19,675 bases of DNA, taken from positions 1 through 19,675 of the forward strand of contig JAFWRK010000051.1 in assembly GCA_017519965.1 (NCBI GenBank). Reading direction: 5' to 3'. A program made the position numbers and the translations under genes. The notes below the pieces were generated by a model that worked only from the letters and a program-made list of their open reading frames with translations, did no database searches and was not told where the DNA came from. The stretch is from Bacilli bacterium (GTDB taxonomy: Bacteria; Bacillota_I; Bacilli_A; RF39; UBA660). Positions 13,726 to 19,675 of the stretch are shown here, one piece after another; positions within the stretch are counted from its first letter, which is position 1, and the number at the start of each line of letters is the position of its first letter.

Positions 13726-14775
13726 ATGAAGAGAAATAAGACTAGACAAATTAAAGTTGGGAATGTATTAATTGGTGGACAAAATAAAGTAGTTATTCAA
13801 TCAATGACTAATACTAAAACAGTAGATGTAGAGAGTACTGTGAAGCAGATATTAGAGTTAGAGGCTGTTGGCTGTGAAATAGTAAGAGTTGCTTGTCCTA
13901 CTATAGATGATGCTAAAGCTATTAAAGATATTAAGAATAGAATACATATTCCAATAGTTGCTGATATACATTTTGATTATAAAATTGCATTAGAAGCAAT
14001 TAAAAATGGTGTGGATAAAATAAGAATTAATCCAGGTAATATAGGTAGTATTGATAAAGTTAAAGCTGTAGTAGAAGCTTGTAAGGAAAAAAATATTCCA
14101 ATTAGAATTGGAGTTAATGCTGGTTCATTAGAAAAGGATTTATTGGAACAATATGGTAAACCCACAGCAGATGCTATGGTAGAAAGTGCTAGAAGACATA
14201 TTATAATATTAGAGGATTTAGGTTTTTATGATATTTGTTTATCTTTAAAAGCATCAGATTTAGACTTATGCATTTCTGCTTATGAAAAAGCAAGTCGTGC
14301 TTTTCCTTATCCTTTACATATTGGTATTACAGAAGCGGGTACTGCTTTTAGTGGTACTGTTAAATCTAGTATTGGTATTGGATATTTACTTAGAAAAGGT
14401 ATTGGAGATACTATTAGAGTTTCTTTATCTGATGATCCAGTAGAAGAAATTAAAGTTTGTAAAGAAATCTTAAAATGTTGTAATTTAATTAAGCTGCCTA
14501 AATTAGTAGCTTGTCCTACTTGCGGAAGAACACAAATTGATTTAATACCTATAGCAAAGGAAGTGGAAGATTTTTTACAAACTATTAATAAAAATATAAC
14601 TGTTGCAGTAATGGGGTGTGCAGTTAATGGACCTGGAGAAGCAAGAGAAGCAGATATTGGTATTGCTGGTGGAGTAAAAGAAGGATTATTATTTAAACAT
14701 GGAAAAGTAGTTAAGAAAGTACCTCAAGATAAGATAGTAGAAGTATTAAAAGAAGAAATAATTAATAATTTTTAA
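13726..14775 (+). CDS. ispG: 4-hydroxy-3-methylbut-2-enyl diphosphate synthase IspG
   Basis: A 349-residue enzyme of the MEP isoprenoid pathway. It turns the cyclic diphosphate MEcPP into HMBPP with an iron-sulphur cluster. The TIM-barrel half opens [13 protein letters not shown], with [11 protein letters not shown] (78-88) and RINPGNIG (100-107). The cluster-binding half has Cys263 and Cys266 (ACPTCGR), Cys298 ([12 protein letters not shown]) and Glu305. All are present and the length is that of the bacterial form. GGAGGT lies 6 bases upstream. It needs the iron-sulphur supply that the suf genes of this window provide. Confidence 0.97.
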   Translation: MKRNKTRQIKVGNVLIGGQNKVVIQSMTNTKTVDVESTVKQILELEAVGCEIVRVACPTIDDAKAIKDIKNRIHIPIVADIHFDYKIALEAIKNGVDKIRINPGNIGSIDKVKAVVEACKEKNIPIRIGVNAGSLEKDLLEQYGKPTADAMVESARRHIIILEDLGFYDICLSLKASDLDLCISAYEKASRAFPYPLHIGITEAGTAFSGTVKSSIGIGYLLRKGIGDTIRVSLSDDPVEEIKVCKEILKCCNLIKLPKLVACPTCGRTQIDLIPIAKEVEDFLQTINKNITVAVMGCAVNGPGEAREADIGIAGGVKEGLLFKHGKVVKKVPQDKIVEVLKEEIINNF

Positions 14776-14795
14776 GAGACTTAGTCTCTTTTTTT
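14774..14795 (+). terminator. Terminator after ispG
   Basis: AAGAGAC / GTCTCTT stem, TTA loop, seven T; starts within the stop codon. Confidence 0.75.
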
Positions 14796-14808
14796 ATTAG
14801 TCTTTTTA

Positions 14809-14817
14809 TGATATTAT
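14809..14817 (+). promoter_or_regulatory. Extended -10 for the GNAT-pdp operon
   Basis: TG-A-TATTAT, 20 bases before the start codon, just after the ispG terminator. Confidence 0.4.
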
Positions 14818-14837
14818 TTATTATAGGGTGATGGTTT

Positions 14838-15254
14838 ATGAATGAATTAAGTATTAGACTTTATAATGATGATACTGACTATGATAGAGTAAATAAAATA
14901 GTATATGATAATTTTGATCATAATAAAGAAAAAGGAGTTACTTTTTCAAATACTTTTGAATATGTTTGTTTACTTGATAACGAAGTTGTTGGATATATTG
15001 TTATTACTAAAAATAAAAATATAGTTCGTAATCAAGATTATTACTTAATAGATTATGTCTGTACTGATATTGATCATCAAGGTATTGGTGTAGGTAGTAA
15101 GATGCTTGAATTTGTTTGTGAAAAAGCATTAGAAGATAATATAACTTATGCCAAATTAACTTGTTCTAATAAAAGAGGTTGTGCATTTCATTTGTATGAA
15201 AAATTTAAATTTGAAAAATATGATACAAATGTTTATAGGAGGTACTTTAAATGA
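14838..15254 (+). CDS. GNAT-family N-acetyltransferase
   Basis: A 138-residue acetyl-CoA dependent acetyltransferase. Motif A with the pyrophosphate loop is DHQGIGVGSKML (79-90), preceded by strand YYLIDYVCTD. The C-terminal box CAFHLYEKFKFEKYDTNVY has the Tyr used by many members as general acid. The acceptor cannot be predicted. AGGGTGATGG precedes the ATG. The gene ends TGA, the only TGA stop in the window, and the next codon is TAG. Its last 4 bases (ATGA) start pdp, and its own end contains the GGAGGT of pdp. Confidence 0.9.
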   Translation: MNELSIRLYNDDTDYDRVNKIVYDNFDHNKEKGVTFSNTFEYVCLLDNEVVGYIVITKNKNIVRNQDYYLIDYVCTDIDHQGIGVGSKMLEFVCEKALEDNITYAKLTCSNKRGCAFHLYEKFKFEKYDTNVYRRYFK

Positions 15255-16477
15255 TAGTAGATATTATTAACAAAAAGAGATTAGGTAAGGAATTAAGTTA
15301 TAGTGAAATTGATAAATTCTTTAATGCATATTTAGATGGAGATATTAAGGACTATCAAATGAGTGCTTTACTAATGGCTATATGTATAAATGGTATGACT
15401 GATGAGGAAGTATTTGCTCTTACTAAGGTATTCATAGATAGTGGTGATGTACTAGATTTTAGTGGAATTATTGATAATATGGTTGATAAACATTCTACTG
15501 GTGGTATTGGAGATAAAACTACTTTGGTAATTGCTCCAATAGTTGCAGCTTGTGGAGTACCTGTAGTTAAGATGAGTGGAAGAGGATTAGGCTATACTGG
15601 TGGAACAATAGATAAATTAGAAAGTATAGGCGGATTTAAAACTAATCTTACTGATGAACAAATAATTAAACAAGTAAAAGATATCGGAGTTGTAATTACT
15701 AGTCAAACTGCAAATCTAACTCCAATGGATAAAGCTATTTATGCATTAAGAGATGTTACTGGTACAGTATCTTCTATTCCTTTAATTGCTTCTTCTATTA
15801 TGAGTAAAAAAATAGCTGGTGGAGCTGATAAGATATTAATTGATATTAAAGTTGGAAATGGTGCTCTACTTAATACTAAAAAAGATGCTAAGGAACTTAG
15901 TAGATTGATGAGAGAGATAGGTAAGATTTATCAGAAGGAAGTAGTAACAATTATTAGTGATATGAATACTCCTTTAGGATATTCTATAGGTAATTCTTTA
16001 GAAGTATTAGAAGCTATTGATATTTTAAAAGGAAAAGAAATAGATAGTAATTTATATGATTTATGTATTAGTTTAGCTTCTTCTATGGTTAGTTTAAGTA
16101 AAGGTATTGATAAAGCAGCAGCTGCTAAAGAGGTGTTCGAAGCATTAAATAAAGGAAGAGCTTATCAAAAGTTTTTAGAGTTAGTAAAATATCAAAAAGG
16201 TGATTTAAAGAAATGTACTGTTAGTGAAAAAGTAAAATATATTAAATCTCCTAAAGATGGATTTGTTGATTCAATTAATGCTTTAGAATTAGGTAAATTA
16301 TCTGTTGCTTTAGGAGCTGGTAGAGTTTCTAAAGAAGATAAGATTGATTTTGAGGTTGGTATTAAACTAAAAAAACTAGTTGGTGATGAAGTAAAAAAGG
16401 GAGAAGTTTTAGCTACTATTTATTATCATAAAGACTTTGAAATGCCAAAAGTTGAATCAATATTTGAGATAGGTTAA
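15251..16477 (+). CDS. pdp: Pyrimidine-nucleoside (or thymidine) phosphorylase
   Basis: A 408-residue enzyme that splits uridine, thymidine or deoxyuridine with phosphate to free base and (deoxy)ribose-1-phosphate, in nucleoside salvage. The phosphate-binding KHSTGG (80-85) and the family signature SGRGLGYTGGTIDKLE (109-124) are intact, with YALRDVTGTV (the substrate Arg) and IAGGADKILIDIKVGNGAL downstream. The C-terminal alpha/beta lobe is present (FEVGIKLKKLVGDEVKKGEVLATIY). The chain is about 25 residues shorter than the Bacillus enzyme at the C-terminus. Uridine versus thymidine preference (pdp or deoA) cannot be fixed by eye. It is coupled to the GNAT gene by an ATGA overlap. Confidence 0.95.
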   Translation: MIVDIINKKRLGKELSYSEIDKFFNAYLDGDIKDYQMSALLMAICINGMTDEEVFALTKVFIDSGDVLDFSGIIDNMVDKHSTGGIGDKTTLVIAPIVAACGVPVVKMSGRGLGYTGGTIDKLESIGGFKTNLTDEQIIKQVKDIGVVITSQTANLTPMDKAIYALRDVTGTVSSIPLIASSIMSKKIAGGADKILIDIKVGNGALLNTKKDAKELSRLMREIGKIYQKEVVTIISDMNTPLGYSIGNSLEVLEAIDILKGKEIDSNLYDLCISLASSMVSLSKGIDKAAAAKEVFEALNKGRAYQKFLELVKYQKGDLKKCTVSEKVKYIKSPKDGFVDSINALELGKLSVALGAGRVSKEDKIDFEVGIKLKKLVGDEVKKGEVLATIYYHKDFEMPKVESIFEIG

Positions 16478-16503
16478 AAAATAGTTTTAATTTTTTAAAA
16501 ATA

Positions 16504-16512
16504 TGTTATAAT
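16504..16512 (+). promoter_or_regulatory. Extended -10 of the surface-protein operon
   Basis: TG-T-TATAAT, 24 bases before the ATG at 16537, with the ribosome site AAAGGTAGGG between. The -35 region is AT-only and weak. Confidence 0.55.
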
Positions 16513-16536
16513 AACTTTATAAAGGTAGGGATTAAA

Positions 16537-17775
16537 ATGGAGAAAATTTATATGGAACAAAATAATAAGAATAAAAAAAGAAATTTTCAATCTAGTACAT
16601 CTATTATGATGTCATTCATTTTAGCTTTTGTAGCAATAGTATCAATTGCTGCATATGGTTTTGGTAAAATCTCATTTGCCATTCCAGAAGAAGCTCAAAC
16701 AACATTTCCAGCTACTATAGTTACTGCTGAAGAAGGTACTGGAGATTATCAAGTTGCTGGTAGTAGTGCTTTATTACCAATTAACTTGCATAGAACTACA
16801 GATGGTAGTTATATTTACTGTATTGAAAGTGATGTTGATATTGAAGAAGGCTTAACATATCAAAAGGATATTGAAATAAGTGATAAAGGATTGCTATATT
16901 TATTCAATCATTTATTAGGATCTGATACTACTATTGTTGATGCTAATGGTACTGCAGTTCCAGAAAAAGCAAAAGGATGGATAGTTCAAACTGCTATTTG
17001 GGCATATCAATATGAAGTTAAAGCAGAAAAATCATATGAAAGAACTTTAAATGATGCTACAGTTGCTGCTTTTAAAACAGAAACTTCATTACATACTGGT
17101 TCTAGTATAGTTCCATTCTTTACAACTACAGATGCAATTTATAATACATGTAAAGTAAAGAATGATAAGTTAGCAGATAATGGTGCTACAATTATGGCAT
17201 TAATAACTAAAGCAGAAAAAATTCATAATGGTGCTGAATCTTGGGATGCATTCTCATTAACTATTTCTAAGAAGACAGATACTATATCTGCTACAAGTGA
17301 TAATAAGTATTATCAAACTGATGTAATTACTGTTAATGGTACAGGTGGTAAATTCTTAGGATTTAAGATTGATACTACTAATTTACCTGAAGGATCTATG
17401 ATTCTAAATACAAATGGTGAAGAGATGAAAGGTGAAGCTTTAGATAACCTTGTTACTGGTACACAATTTGTATTAAGAGTTCCAATTAATAAAATTACTG
17501 AAAAAACTAAAAATGTTAGTTTAAGTGTTACAGGTGCTTTCGAAGGAGATGTTGCTTATAGATATGTTTCTGGTGATAAACAAAAAGTAGCATTTGCTGG
17601 TAAAGTAACTAAACATATTAATAAGGGAATTGATTTTACATTTGATTATACTCCAGATGTTCCTGATACTTCTATTACAACTGCTCAATCTATTTACTTT
17701 ATTGGATTAATTATATTATTAGCTGGTGTTGGAATTATCTATGCAAACATTAAACCAAAAAAAGCAGAAGAGTAG
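16537..17775 (+). CDS. Thioester-domain (TQXA-type) cell-surface adhesin
   Basis: A 412-residue secreted protein, wall- or membrane-anchored. Residues about 22-42 are a signal/membrane segment. The thioester domain lies at about 60-235: Cys95 in YIYCIESD and Gln151 in VQTAIWAY are the pair that forms an internal Cys-Gln thioester, which lets such adhesins attach covalently to host or surface amines. A beta-rich domain follows (about 236-370). The sorting signal is VPDTS (375-379), then a membrane helix (about 385-403) and a basic tail (NIKPKKAEE). The motif is a variant of LPXTG. The sortase starts 1 base after the stop, so this is its probable substrate. The thioester is inferred from motif positions. 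Confidence 0.82.
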   Translation: MEKIYMEQNNKNKKRNFQSSTSIMMSFILAFVAIVSIAAYGFGKISFAIPEEAQTTFPATIVTAEEGTGDYQVAGSSALLPINLHRTTDGSYIYCIESDVDIEEGLTYQKDIEISDKGLLYLFNHLLGSDTTIVDANGTAVPEKAKGWIVQTAIWAYQYEVKAEKSYERTLNDATVAAFKTETSLHTGSSIVPFFTTTDAIYNTCKVKNDKLADNGATIMALITKAEKIHNGAESWDAFSLTISKKTDTISATSDNKYYQTDVITVNGTGGKFLGFKIDTTNLPEGSMILNTNGEEMKGEALDNLVTGTQFVLRVPINKITEKTKNVSLSVTGAFEGDVAYRYVSGDKQKVAFAGKVTKHINKGIDFTFDYTPDVPDTSITTAQSIYFIGLIILLAGVGIIYANIKPKKAEE

Positions 17776-17776
17776 A

Positions 17777-18424
17777 ATGATAAATATTAAAAAGAGCCAG
17801 ATACTACTTTTTGGCTCTTTACTTGTATTTATGGGGATATGTTTAATTGGTTATAATACTTTTATTGCTTTAAGAGAAGAAGTTTATTCTGACTTAAAAC
17901 TAGATATAGTAACAGATACTGTTACTTCTCAATCAATTGATGATGTTCCTGTAGCTGAGAATATTTCTAATGAGGAATACTCAGAAATACAAGAATATGT
18001 TGAACCTGTTCAACAACAAGTTAATTATGATAATTACTTAGGTGTTTTAGAAATACCTAGAATAAGTTTAAAAAGAGGTTTCTACGGGCTAGATAATAGA
18101 TATAATAATATCCAATATAATGTTACTTTAGTAAATGGTTCTACTATGCCAGATGTTCCAAATGGAAATCTAATTCTTATGGCACATTCTGGAGATGCAT
18201 ATATTTCATTTTTTGCATACTTATTTAGATTAAATATCGGTGATAATGCTTATGTTACTTATAAAGGTGTTAAGTATACATATAAAATAGTTAATATTTA
18301 TAATGTACCTAAAACTGGACAAGTAACAATTAAAAGAAATTATGATAGAACTACTATGACTTTAATAACATGTACTAAAGATAACGATCAATCACAAACA
18401 ATATATATTCTTGAACAAGTATAG
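17777..18424 (+). CDS. Sortase family transpeptidase
   Basis: A 215-residue membrane-bound sortase that would cut the sorting motif of surface proteins and join them to the wall or to each other. Residues about 8-30 anchor it. A linker follows, then the catalytic barrel with His137 (LILMAHSGD) and Cys199 (TLITCTKDN). The place usually held by the catalytic Arg, just before the last strand (SQTIYILE), is Gln207. I recall close relatives in uncultured Firmicutes that share this Gln, so it is probably a subfamily trait and not decay. I start at the ATG at 17777 rather than the in-frame GTG at 17726, which would overlap the previous gene by 50 bases and disturb the anchor. The ribosome site is weak (AGAAGAG). 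Confidence 0.9.
   Translation: MINIKKSQILLFGSLLVFMGICLIGYNTFIALREEVYSDLKLDIVTDTVTSQSIDDVPVAENISNEEYSEIQEYVEPVQQQVNYDNYLGVLEIPRISLKRGFYGLDNRYNNIQYNVTLVNGSTMPDVPNGNLILMAHSGDAYISFFAYLFRLNIGDNAYVTYKGVKYTYKIVNIYNVPKTGQVTIKRNYDRTTMTLITCTKDNDQSQTIYILEQV
17791..17820 (+). other. Hairpin inside the first codons of the sortase gene
   Basis: A perfect 9-bp inverted repeat AAAGAGCCA (17791-17799) / TGGCTCTTT (17812-17820) with a 12-base loop. It covers sortase codons 5-15. It resembles a terminator stem but is followed by only a short T run, so it could act as an attenuator, an RNA-processing site, or a translational brake between the adhesin and its sortase. Confidence 0.5.
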
Positions 18425-18436
18425 TAGGTGATACTA

Positions 18437-19009
18437 GTGAATTTAACGGCATTTGAAAAATTTATTACTTTAATTAAATATATTTTTTCATCTTTTTTAT
18501 CTATAGAGTTATTAATATTTAGTATTCTATTATTTGTAATATTAATTATTAATATGAAAAGAAGAAAAAAGATAGTTACATATACTGCCATAGGCTTATA
18601 CTTAAGTTTACTTATAGGTACTATGATAGCTTATAATGAATATGTTATTCTATGTTTTAAAACTTTATTTAAAGGTATAATTAGATATATTTGTTTTCCA
18701 ACTACAGTTGCTTTTTTCTCAACTATAGTTTTGATTACTATAATTATGATTTATACTTTATTTAGTAAAAAATTATCTAAATTTAAGAAGATATCTAATT
18801 ATTTATTTTTCTCAATTCTATATTACTTATTTATGTCTTTTATAGCACTAGGTGCTTATTATGGAATAGATTTAGTTGATACTACTTTGTTATATCAAAA
18901 TGATACTATATTATCTATAGTACAAATAAGTAATTTCTTATTACTAATATGGTTGATATATACAGGATTTTATTATTTATTTAGATTTTTTAAAAAGAAA
19001 TATGATTAG
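18437..19009 (+). CDS. Multi-pass membrane protein of unknown function next to the sortase
   Basis: 190 residues with about five hydrophobic segments (near residues 15-40, 48-67, 85-108, 122-144 and 160-180), short basic loops (MKRRKK) and a basic end FKKKYD. I know no named family. Sortase operons often include such a membrane partner, so a role in anchoring or in the same export step is possible but unproven. I choose the GTG at 18437, set 5 bases after AGGTGA, over the GTG at 18428, which is part of that ribosome site. It lies 12 bases downstream of the sortase stop and ends the operon at a strong terminator. Confidence 0.8.
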   Translation: MNLTAFEKFITLIKYIFSSFLSIELLIFSILLFVILIINMKRRKKIVTYTAIGLYLSLLIGTMIAYNEYVILCFKTLFKGIIRYICFPTTVAFFSTIVLITIIMIYTLFSKKLSKFKKISNYLFFSILYYLFMSFIALGAYYGIDLVDTTLLYQNDTILSIVQISNFLLLIWLIYTGFYYLFRFFKKKYD

Positions 19010-19012
19010 ATT

Positions 19013-19047
19013 AAAAACCTAGTTGAGTTTTCTCAATTAGGTTTTTT
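19013..19047 (+). terminator. Terminator of the adhesin-sortase operon
   Basis: A 15-bp stem with one G-T pair (19013-19027 with 19032-19046), a TTTT loop and six T, closing with AAAAACCTA / TAGGTTTTT. It is the strongest hairpin in the window. Confidence 0.85.
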
Positions 19048-19048
19048 A

Positions 19049-19077
19049 TTGATTAAATTGCTATTTTATTATAATAT
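19049..19077 (+). promoter_or_regulatory. Promoter of the TasA/camelysin-like gene
   Basis: TTGATT (19049-19054), 17 bases, TAATAT (19072-19077). A TATAAT overlaps at 19070-19075 (15-base spacing). The ribosome site AGGTGAG follows. Confidence 0.5.
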
Positions 19078-19096
19078 TATTATAGTAGGTGAGTGT

Positions 19097-19675
19097 ATGA
19101 AAAATAGGAAAAGAAGGAATAGAGTATTCATACTATTTATATTATTATTAACAGTATCAATAGGATTTGCTGCTCTTAGTACACAATTAAATGTTGTTGG
19201 TACTACTGGTATTAGTAAGAATACATGGAGTGTGTATTGGGCTAATGTTGGTAATGAAAATGGTATTGTTCCTACAACATCTCCAACAATAAGTAATGAA
19301 GATGAAACTCACCTTAATACAGTAATAAGTTTTGGAGTGACTTTAGCTGAACCAGGAGATTATTATGAATTTGAAGTAGATGCAGTAAATAATGGAACAA
19401 TTGACGCGATGTTAACTGGTGTTACTACAAATATTACGAGTAATGGAGTATCGGCAACATTACCTTCATATATACTTTATAGTGTAAAATATTCTGATGG
19501 AGAAGAACCAGGAAATAAACATTTACTTTCAAAGAAAAGTGGTAATACTCCAACAAAAGAAAGATATAAAATAAGAATAGGATTTTCAAGAGACATCACA
19601 AAAACACAGTTAGATGAAATGCCTAATGATGGGTTAAGTTATGATATAGATATAGAGGCTTCATATGTTCAAGCA
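19097..19675 (+). CDS. Secreted TasA/camelysin-like beta-sandwich protein, 5' part
   Basis: The frame is open from the ATG at 19097 to the end of the window (193 residues), so the gene continues beyond it. Residues 1-27 are a signal peptide: a basic start MKNRKRRNRV, then VFILFILLLTVSIGFAALS. The mature part is Thr/Asn-rich with VTLAEPGDYYEFEVDAVNNG (about 79-98), a pattern I associate with TasA/camelysin-type secreted fibre proteins, where PGD..xxxxVxNxGT is conserved. Such proteins form extracellular fibres. Here the gene follows the sortase operon but has its own promoter, so whether it is a substrate of that sortase cannot be told without its C-terminus. Confidence 0.7.
   Translation, partial: MKNRKRRNRVFILFILLLTVSIGFAALSTQLNVVGTTGISKNTWSVYWANVGNENGIVPTTSPTISNEDETHLNTVISFGVTLAEPGDYYEFEVDAVNNGTIDAMLTGVTTNITSNGVSATLPSYILYSVKYSDGEEPGNKHLLSKKSGNTPTKERYKIRIGFSRDITKTQLDEMPNDGLSYDIDIEASYVQA

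Noticed and set aside
13228..14165. Minus-strand open frames at 13228-13419 and 13977-14165
   Set aside because: They lie fully inside the ART-like gene and ispG, which have clear family motifs, and they lack ribosome sites.
15252..15254. UGA read as tryptophan
   Set aside because: The GNAT stop TGA would give only one extra residue before TAG, so it is not decisive, but no gene carries an internal TGA and all visible Trp codons are TGG.
16474..16498. AT-only inverted repeat TTAAAAAAT / ATTTTTTAA after pdp as a terminator
   Set aside because: It has no GC pairs and no T-tract after it, so it is probably a chance feature of AT-rich DNA. Read-through from pdp into the adhesin is therefore possible.
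18388..18591. Minus-strand open frame of 67 codons across the sortase and membrane-protein boundary
   Set aside because: It is antisense to hydrophobic codons and spans a real ribosome site and start on the plus strand.

Overview
The window is a very AT-rich, gene-dense bacterial chromosome segment. It looks like a low-GC Firmicutes (Bacilli-like, possibly uncultured gut) lineage. The support is: a Gram-positive style of intergenic DNA (strong GGAGG-type ribosome sites, short hairpin-plus-T terminators, many TGn-extended -10 boxes), Bacilli-type SufS/SufU iron-sulphur genes, the omega subunit of RNA polymerase, a PrsA lipoprotein, a sortase with a thioester-domain surface protein, and relatives of the spore-coat protein CotD and of the tiny YjcZ-type membrane peptides. 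The code is standard: every tryptophan I followed is TGG and no gene is interrupted by TGA. The genus cannot be named from the sequence alone.

Layout: (1) 1-1246, the 3' part of a HerA/VirB4-like ATPase with an Asn/Asp-rich tail. (2) 1316-2623, ffh (SRP54). (3) 2639-3010, a CotD-like spore-coat gene behind a sigma-K/sigma-E-like promoter. (4) 3038-3664, a mazEF toxin-antitoxin operon with a twin-palindrome operator. (5) 3754-6151, rpoZ, then recX overlapping a GT-C-like membrane protein. (6) 6168-7169 on the minus strand, prsA. (7) 7235-7523, two tandem tiny membrane-peptide genes behind a second copy of the sporulation-type promoter. (8) 7554-8710 on the minus strand, a HIT-family hydrolase and a membrane-anchored protein of unknown function. 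(9) 8852-10288, an acidic-repeat coiled-coil protein. (10) 10406-12564, sufS-sufU-unknown. (11) 12713-13054, a short ssb. (12) 13100-14775, an ART/DarT-like protein followed by ispG. (13) 14838-16477, a GNAT acetyltransferase overlapping pyrimidine-nucleoside phosphorylase. (14) 16537-19675, a surface module: thioester-domain protein, sortase, multi-pass membrane protein, and a truncated secreted TasA/camelysin-like protein.

The most interesting structure is regulatory. The CotD-like gene and the tiny-peptide pair lie 4.5 kb apart, yet they share a promoter of identical geometry (ACAATT, then CATAnnnTA with exactly 16 bases between AC and CATA) that does not resemble the vegetative promoters elsewhere in the window. 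This suggests a small mother-cell sporulation regulon. The second most interesting is the surface module: a thioester adhesin with the variant sorting motif VPDTS sits 1 base upstream of a sortase that has Gln where the catalytic Arg is expected. A hairpin buried in the first codons of the sortase could keep enzyme levels below substrate levels. The rest is mostly housekeeping in short operons, each closed by a hairpin and reopened by a promoter within a few dozen bases. No stretch longer than 300 bases lacks a gene, and I saw no tRNA, rRNA, CRISPR array or insertion sequence.
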